From: Haematococcus lacustris
Taxonomy: Eukaryota; Chlorophyta; Chlorophyceae; Chlamydomonadales; Haematococcaceae
Assembly: GCA_030144725.1 (NCBI GenBank)
Contig: JASKMD010000028.1
Location: 3,355,491 to 3,419,490 of the forward strand
Direction of reading: 5' to 3'
Length of the DNA: 64,000 nt
Part shown: positions 61,201 through 64,000 of the stretch, one piece after another
How positions within the stretch are numbered: the stretch's first letter is position 1
Layout of the letters: each line of letters starts with the position of its first letter
Notes under the pieces: model-generated
Databases searched by the model: none
Seen by the model: only the letters and a program-made list of their open reading frames with translations
What the model was told of the DNA's origin: nothing
Position numbers and translations under genes: made by a program

Positions 61201-64000
61201 AGCCTTTTCAACCCCCTCCACTGTCACACCCTTTACCACCTCCCAGTCATAGCCTTGCAAAAGAGGTGTGAGAAGAGATGGGCGCATCACACCTGCAGAG
61301 TGAGGTAGGTGCGTGAGCTGGTGGCACGCAACTCAACCCCCTGCATGTCGTACTGCCGGACGTCAATCTCATGCTGAAGCTCCTCAGCCCACAGCAGCTG
61401 CTTCACCTGCAAGCAGCAAGGTCCTGCAGGTGGTGTCAAGGCAAGGGGTGGCAATGACGATGGTGGGTTTGCACTGTTCAGCCCTGCAGGCTCAAGGGTT
61501 AGGCGGGAGGACCACCACACCTTTTCGAGCTGCAAGATGACTGAGACAAGACAATAGAAACGGCTGGAAAACCTATGCCTGTTACAGCCCTGTAGGCACT
61601 GTTACAGCCCTGTAGGCTCAAGCACTAGGCAGGAGGAGCAGCGCTCCTTTCTGAGCTGCTAGATGACTTGGAGACAAGTCAATGACAATGACTGGACAAC
61701 ATGTGCCCAGCTGCTCACCCCTCATCTGGCCCCAATTGCAACCATCCCAACTGCCAGGTGCAAAATGTAAACTGCCAAGTCTCCAAGTGAGGGAGATCAG
61801 AGAAAGGTTTGCTTAGTCACATGGGCAACAACCTGAGCAGAGTGCATGGCAGTCTCACTCTTCTGAGACCCATGCAGCCATGCAGCCTGAGGAAGAAGGC
61901 TGGGTTTAGAAGGCCAGGCTAGAGGTGCATCTCCCTGACACCTGGTGCTGCTGCGGATCCCCTGCCCCTGCCCCAGCTACCACCTCCCGCTGGCCTTGTA
62001 GCCTATGCCAGTCACCCTGCAGGCAACCCACCTTGGTTGCATACTGCACCATGTCAGTGACTGCCCCGCACACCTTTTCCTCAACCGCCAGCACGCTGTG
62101 GCAGCATCAGCAGCATCAGCAGCATCAGCTGATTATCAGCAACAGTAACAGTGGCAGCAGGGTCGCCCTGGAGCCAAGCCCTGCAGCAGAAGCAGCTGCA
62201 GCAGTAAGCAGACATTGTGAGTGTCTGGGCTAAGGAAGCGCCCAGCAGCATCAGCACCGGCTGCAACCTCAGCAGCAGAGGGCAGGGGGCTGGGGCCAGG
62301 CCCAGGAGCAGCAGCCCCAGCCCCAGCAGCAGCAGCCACAGCAGCGGCAGCAGCACCAGCCTCAGCAGCAGCCACAGCCACAGCCGCAGCCCCAGCAGTC
62401 AGCCCTGCAGGAGTGAGCAGTGCTTGGGGGCTGACTCAGGGCCAAGAAGCACCCACTTGCCATCCCGGTACGCTTGGTCCATCCAAGGAGGTGGCTTGTG
62501 CTGCCCAGGGGGGTTGATGTACCTGCAAGGTCGGTAGGTGCGGGGGCAAGAAGGCAACACCTTGGGGGAGAGGGGTGGGGGCAAGAGCTGGGGTGGAGTG
62601 AGGTGGGGATGGGAGCCAGGCAGAAAGCCAGGGGGGGGAACAGGAGGGGGGTCCGGGGGTGCCAGGGGCAGGCCAGGGGGGCATTACTGCATGCTCAGGT
62701 GTGTGTGGCTGCCTGGGGGGCTGGTTGGCAACAGGCGGTCACCAGGGGGGGTCCAGGGGGGGCCCAGGGTCAGGCCAGGGAGCCAGGGAGCCAGGCAGGG
62801 GGCCAGGCAGGGGGCCAGGTGGGGCCCAGCAAGGAAGCCAGGGGGCCTGGATGCTTGGCCGCGGCCAGCTGGGCCACAGGGAGGGGAGCACAGGGGGTCA
62901 CACCTTGCCATGGAGCGGGGTGGGGGCTCCCCAGCCACTGCCTCCTGCTCAGGCCGCTCCAGCCGCGTCTTGTGCTTGGGGCGGTAGGGCGCTGTAGGCC
63001 TCAGGTCCACACCTGGGTGGACACAGCCAGGCAGCAGCTGGGTGGCAGCTGGGTGGCAGCTGGGTAGCAGCTGGGTAAGTTCTAGGGTAGCAGCTGGGTA
63101 GCAGCTGGGTAACACCCTCTCCCACCTTCTGGCAGGTCCACCTCGCAGCTGATGGACACGGCACGAGCGATGGTGAAGCCGCCAAAATCCAGGAGCACCA
63201 CATCCCTCAGCAGCCCATAGTTCTGAAGAGATGGGTAATGTCAGGCCAGCTCAGCTCAGTTCGGGGCAGCTCAGGGTCAGGGTCAGCGCCCCAAAAGCAA
63301 AGCAGTCAGGGTCAGGGTACACTTCACACAAGGCAGAAGGGATCAGAATCGTGGCAGCATCGACAGCAGCAGCAGCAGCAGGAGCAGCAGGAGCAGCAGG
63401 AGCAGCAGGAGCAGCAGGAGCAGCAGGAGCAGCAGCAGCAGCAGCAGCGGCACACTGCACCTGGTCTAAAGCAGTGGAAGCACATGATGGTGGGCGGTGG
63501 GCAGGCTAAGAGGAGGGGGAGGGGGGTCACAGGCCTGCAGGCTGCACCAGGCCCAGGCGGCATACTGACCGAGACAACCACCGTGATGGTGAGGGAGGTG
63601 GCGGCTGAGGGCTGAAGCACTTGGGCCACGCCAGGGGGGCCCATACCCAGCACATCCGTCACGCTGCAGCCATGGAGTAAGTCAGGCAGCGGTGGTCAGG
63701 TCAGGTCAGGTCAGGTCAGGTCAGGTCCGGTCCGGTCCGGTCCGGTCCGGTCCGGTCCGGTCCGGTCAGGTCAGGTCAGGTCAGGTCAGGTCAGGTCAGG
63801 TCAGGTCAGGTCAGGTCAGGTCAGGTCAGGTCAGGTCAGGTCAGGTCAGGTCAGGTCAGGTCAGGTCAGGTCAGGTCAGGTCAGGTCAGGTCAGGTCAGG
63901 TCAGGTCAGGTCAGGTCAGGTCAGGTCAGTGTGGGAGGGCAGCAGGGGCAGCACGTACCGCAGGGTTGAGGCGCGAGCTGAGGACATGACCATAAATTGT
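49248..64000 (-). CDS. MOV10/SDE3-type superfamily 1 RNA helicase, 5' truncated by window
   Basis: An ATP-dependent 5'-3' RNA helicase of the UPF1-like SF1B group; MOV10/SDE3/Armitage members act in RNA silencing. Exons: 64000-63959, 63663-63570, 63222-63126, 63012-62904, 62522-62457, 62095-62032, 61406-61293, 58197-58072, 57899-57868, 57228-57159, 56961-56779, 56506-56360, 56103-56011, 55368-55263, 54923-54835, 54188-54070, 53826-53691, 53004-52903, 52758-52655, 52409-52313, 51544-51416, 51199-51099, 50502-50395, 49776-49248 (about 951 residues, all junctions in phase). Motifs in order: [38 protein letters not shown], Ia [41 protein letters not shown]-like [41 protein letters not shown]. The C-terminal 175 residues are Ala/Gly-rich. 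Intron 61292-58198 hosts a tyrosine-recombinase element. Confidence 0.92.
51560..51940 (+). repeat. G-rich minisatellite (GGGGAGGT/GGGGAGAGG units)
   Basis: Mixed 7-9-bp G-rich units lie in the helicase intron 52312-51545, ending about 15 nt before the acceptor. Frames in both strands across it are artefacts. Confidence 0.95.
52797..52856 (+). repeat. (GGGTC/AGGTC)n short array
   Basis: Pentamer units lie in helicase intron 52902-52759, about 45 nt from the donor on the minus strand. Confidence 0.85.
53125..53680 (+). repeat. 20-bp minisatellite, about 27 copies
   Basis: The unit GGCAGGCAGGCAGGCTGAGG repeats almost perfectly through helicase intron 53690-53005. On the transcribed strand it begins about 10 nt after the donor. 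Confidence 0.97.
54200..54835 (+). other. helicase intron with two related GAGG-rich segments
   Basis: The intron 54834-54189 holds two similar blocks (about 54238-54340 and 54525-54660) with GGGGAGGAGGG and TTCTTGGCYGGTACAGCT in common. I see no gene in them. Confidence 0.6.
55395..55995 (+). repeat. (GTGAGGGG)n and (CCCCTG)n arrays
   Basis: A long irregular GTGTGAGGGGG array (55395-55860) is followed by CCCCTG/CTCCTG units (55917-55995). On the transcribed strand the second reads as GGGGCA, the same unit as the cyclase array, and starts about 19 nt after the donor at 56010. Confidence 0.95.
56583..56758 (+). repeat. (GGAGGGGA)n array
   Basis: An 8-bp G-rich array lies in helicase intron 56778-56507 and begins about 20 nt after the donor on the minus strand. 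Confidence 0.95.
57396..57475 (+). repeat. three imperfect 31-bp units
   Basis: GCAGCCCGGGGATTATA followed by AACGTACCCC-like sequence recurs three times inside the helicase intron 57867-57229. The surrounding 57330-57640 is AT-richer than the rest of the gene and looks inserted. Confidence 0.7.
58367..58483. repeat. foldback palindrome at left flank of recombinase element
   Basis: Imperfect arms from CTGTTACGG to the mirrored ...GTGAACAG pair around GAGGCGTAGCCGAGA. It resembles the 12.2-kb foldback element in design, though not clearly in sequence. Confidence 0.6.
58507..60839 (+). mobile_element. tyrosine-recombinase element with 18-bp inverted ends
   Basis: ATCCCTATACATTACGGG at 58507-58524 and its exact reverse complement at 60822-60839 flank the recombinase-like gene. 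The whole lies in the 3.1-kb helicase intron 61292-58198, opposite in orientation to the helicase. No reverse transcriptase or RNase H is present. Near-identical motifs built on GTGCAAGTCGTGCACTTTT repeat three to four times at 58617-58750, inside the left end. Confidence 0.55.
58829..60807 (+). CDS. tyrosine-recombinase-like protein (Crypton/DIRS type)
   Basis: This would cut and rejoin DNA through a tyrosine nucleophile. Exons 59311-59500 and 59618-60807 join in phase; an upstream exon (about 59033-59231, ending [15 protein letters not shown]) joins in phase too, and a first exon may start at ATG 58829 (acidic, GSIGDDDDQ), but that junction is unresolved. The core reads [38 protein letters not shown], then [38 protein letters not shown]. 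The H/K-R...W...Y spacing fits box II, with Tyr in VYRH as the candidate nucleophile. The box I Arg is not evident. After the core come a Pro-rich linker, repeats of SWPGGGAP type, and a hydrophobic C-terminus ([19 protein letters not shown]). Cryptons are the closest fit because no other enzyme is encoded; DIRS origin is possible. Confidence 0.55.
63366..63450 (+). repeat. CAG/GAGCAG array
   Basis: CAG triplets with interspersed GAGCAG units lie in helicase intron 63569-63223. Confidence 0.95.
63690..63928 (+). repeat. (AGGTC)n/(CCGGT)n pentamer array
   Basis: About 47 pentamers, with an internal block of CCGGT variants at 63725-63765. On the minus strand the array begins about 30 nt after the helicase donor at 63958. 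Confidence 0.97.

Overview
The window reads as nuclear DNA of a chlorophycean green alga. The evidence is intron-dense genes with GT-AG splicing, GC-rich coding sequence full of CAG/CTG tracts, chloroplast and ciliate-alga-type gene content (a RuBisCO assembly chaperone, a large membrane guanylyl cyclase), and many simple repeats. The style of the repeats and of the Fanzor-like element recalls Haematococcus lacustris; that species guess rests on memory of the family, not on a search. Most genes had to be assembled exon by exon; exon junctions below were accepted only when reading phase, splice sites and family similarity agreed.

Layout. 0.36-6.1 kb, minus: complete RAF1 (RuBisCO accumulation factor 1), 11 exons, with a hAT-type MITE in one intron. 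7.2-11.8 kb, minus: a coiled-coil, poly-glutamine protein with a lysine/alanine-rich tail. 12-15 kb: gene-poor, with two related foldback elements and C-rich minisatellite. About 15-25.8 kb, plus: a multi-pass membrane class III cyclase with guanylyl-cyclase specificity residues, whose introns carry a 0.5 kb GGGGCA array and a 0.3 kb CCCCG array. 26-29.8 kb: decayed Fanzor/TnpB-like element and dispersed repeats. 29.8-42.0 kb, minus: an EGF-exostosin glycosyltransferase of more than 20 exons, with a second decayed Fanzor-like copy antisense in one intron. 42.2-46.7 kb, plus: a ubiquitin-specific protease. 47.2-47.6 kb, plus: an intronless orphan ORF. 49.2 kb to the right edge, minus: a MOV10/SDE3-type RNA helicase (5' end outside), with a tyrosine-recombinase element antisense in a 3.1 kb intron.

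The genes are unrelated housekeeping and regulatory loci: carbon fixation assembly, cyclic-nucleotide signalling, glycan synthesis, deubiquitination and RNA silencing or decay. The most notable themes are (1) long, pure tandem arrays that repeatedly begin within a few to about 30 nt of 5' splice sites in different genes, and (2) antisense mobile elements (Fanzor-like, tyrosine recombinase) sitting in host introns without visible damage to the host exons.
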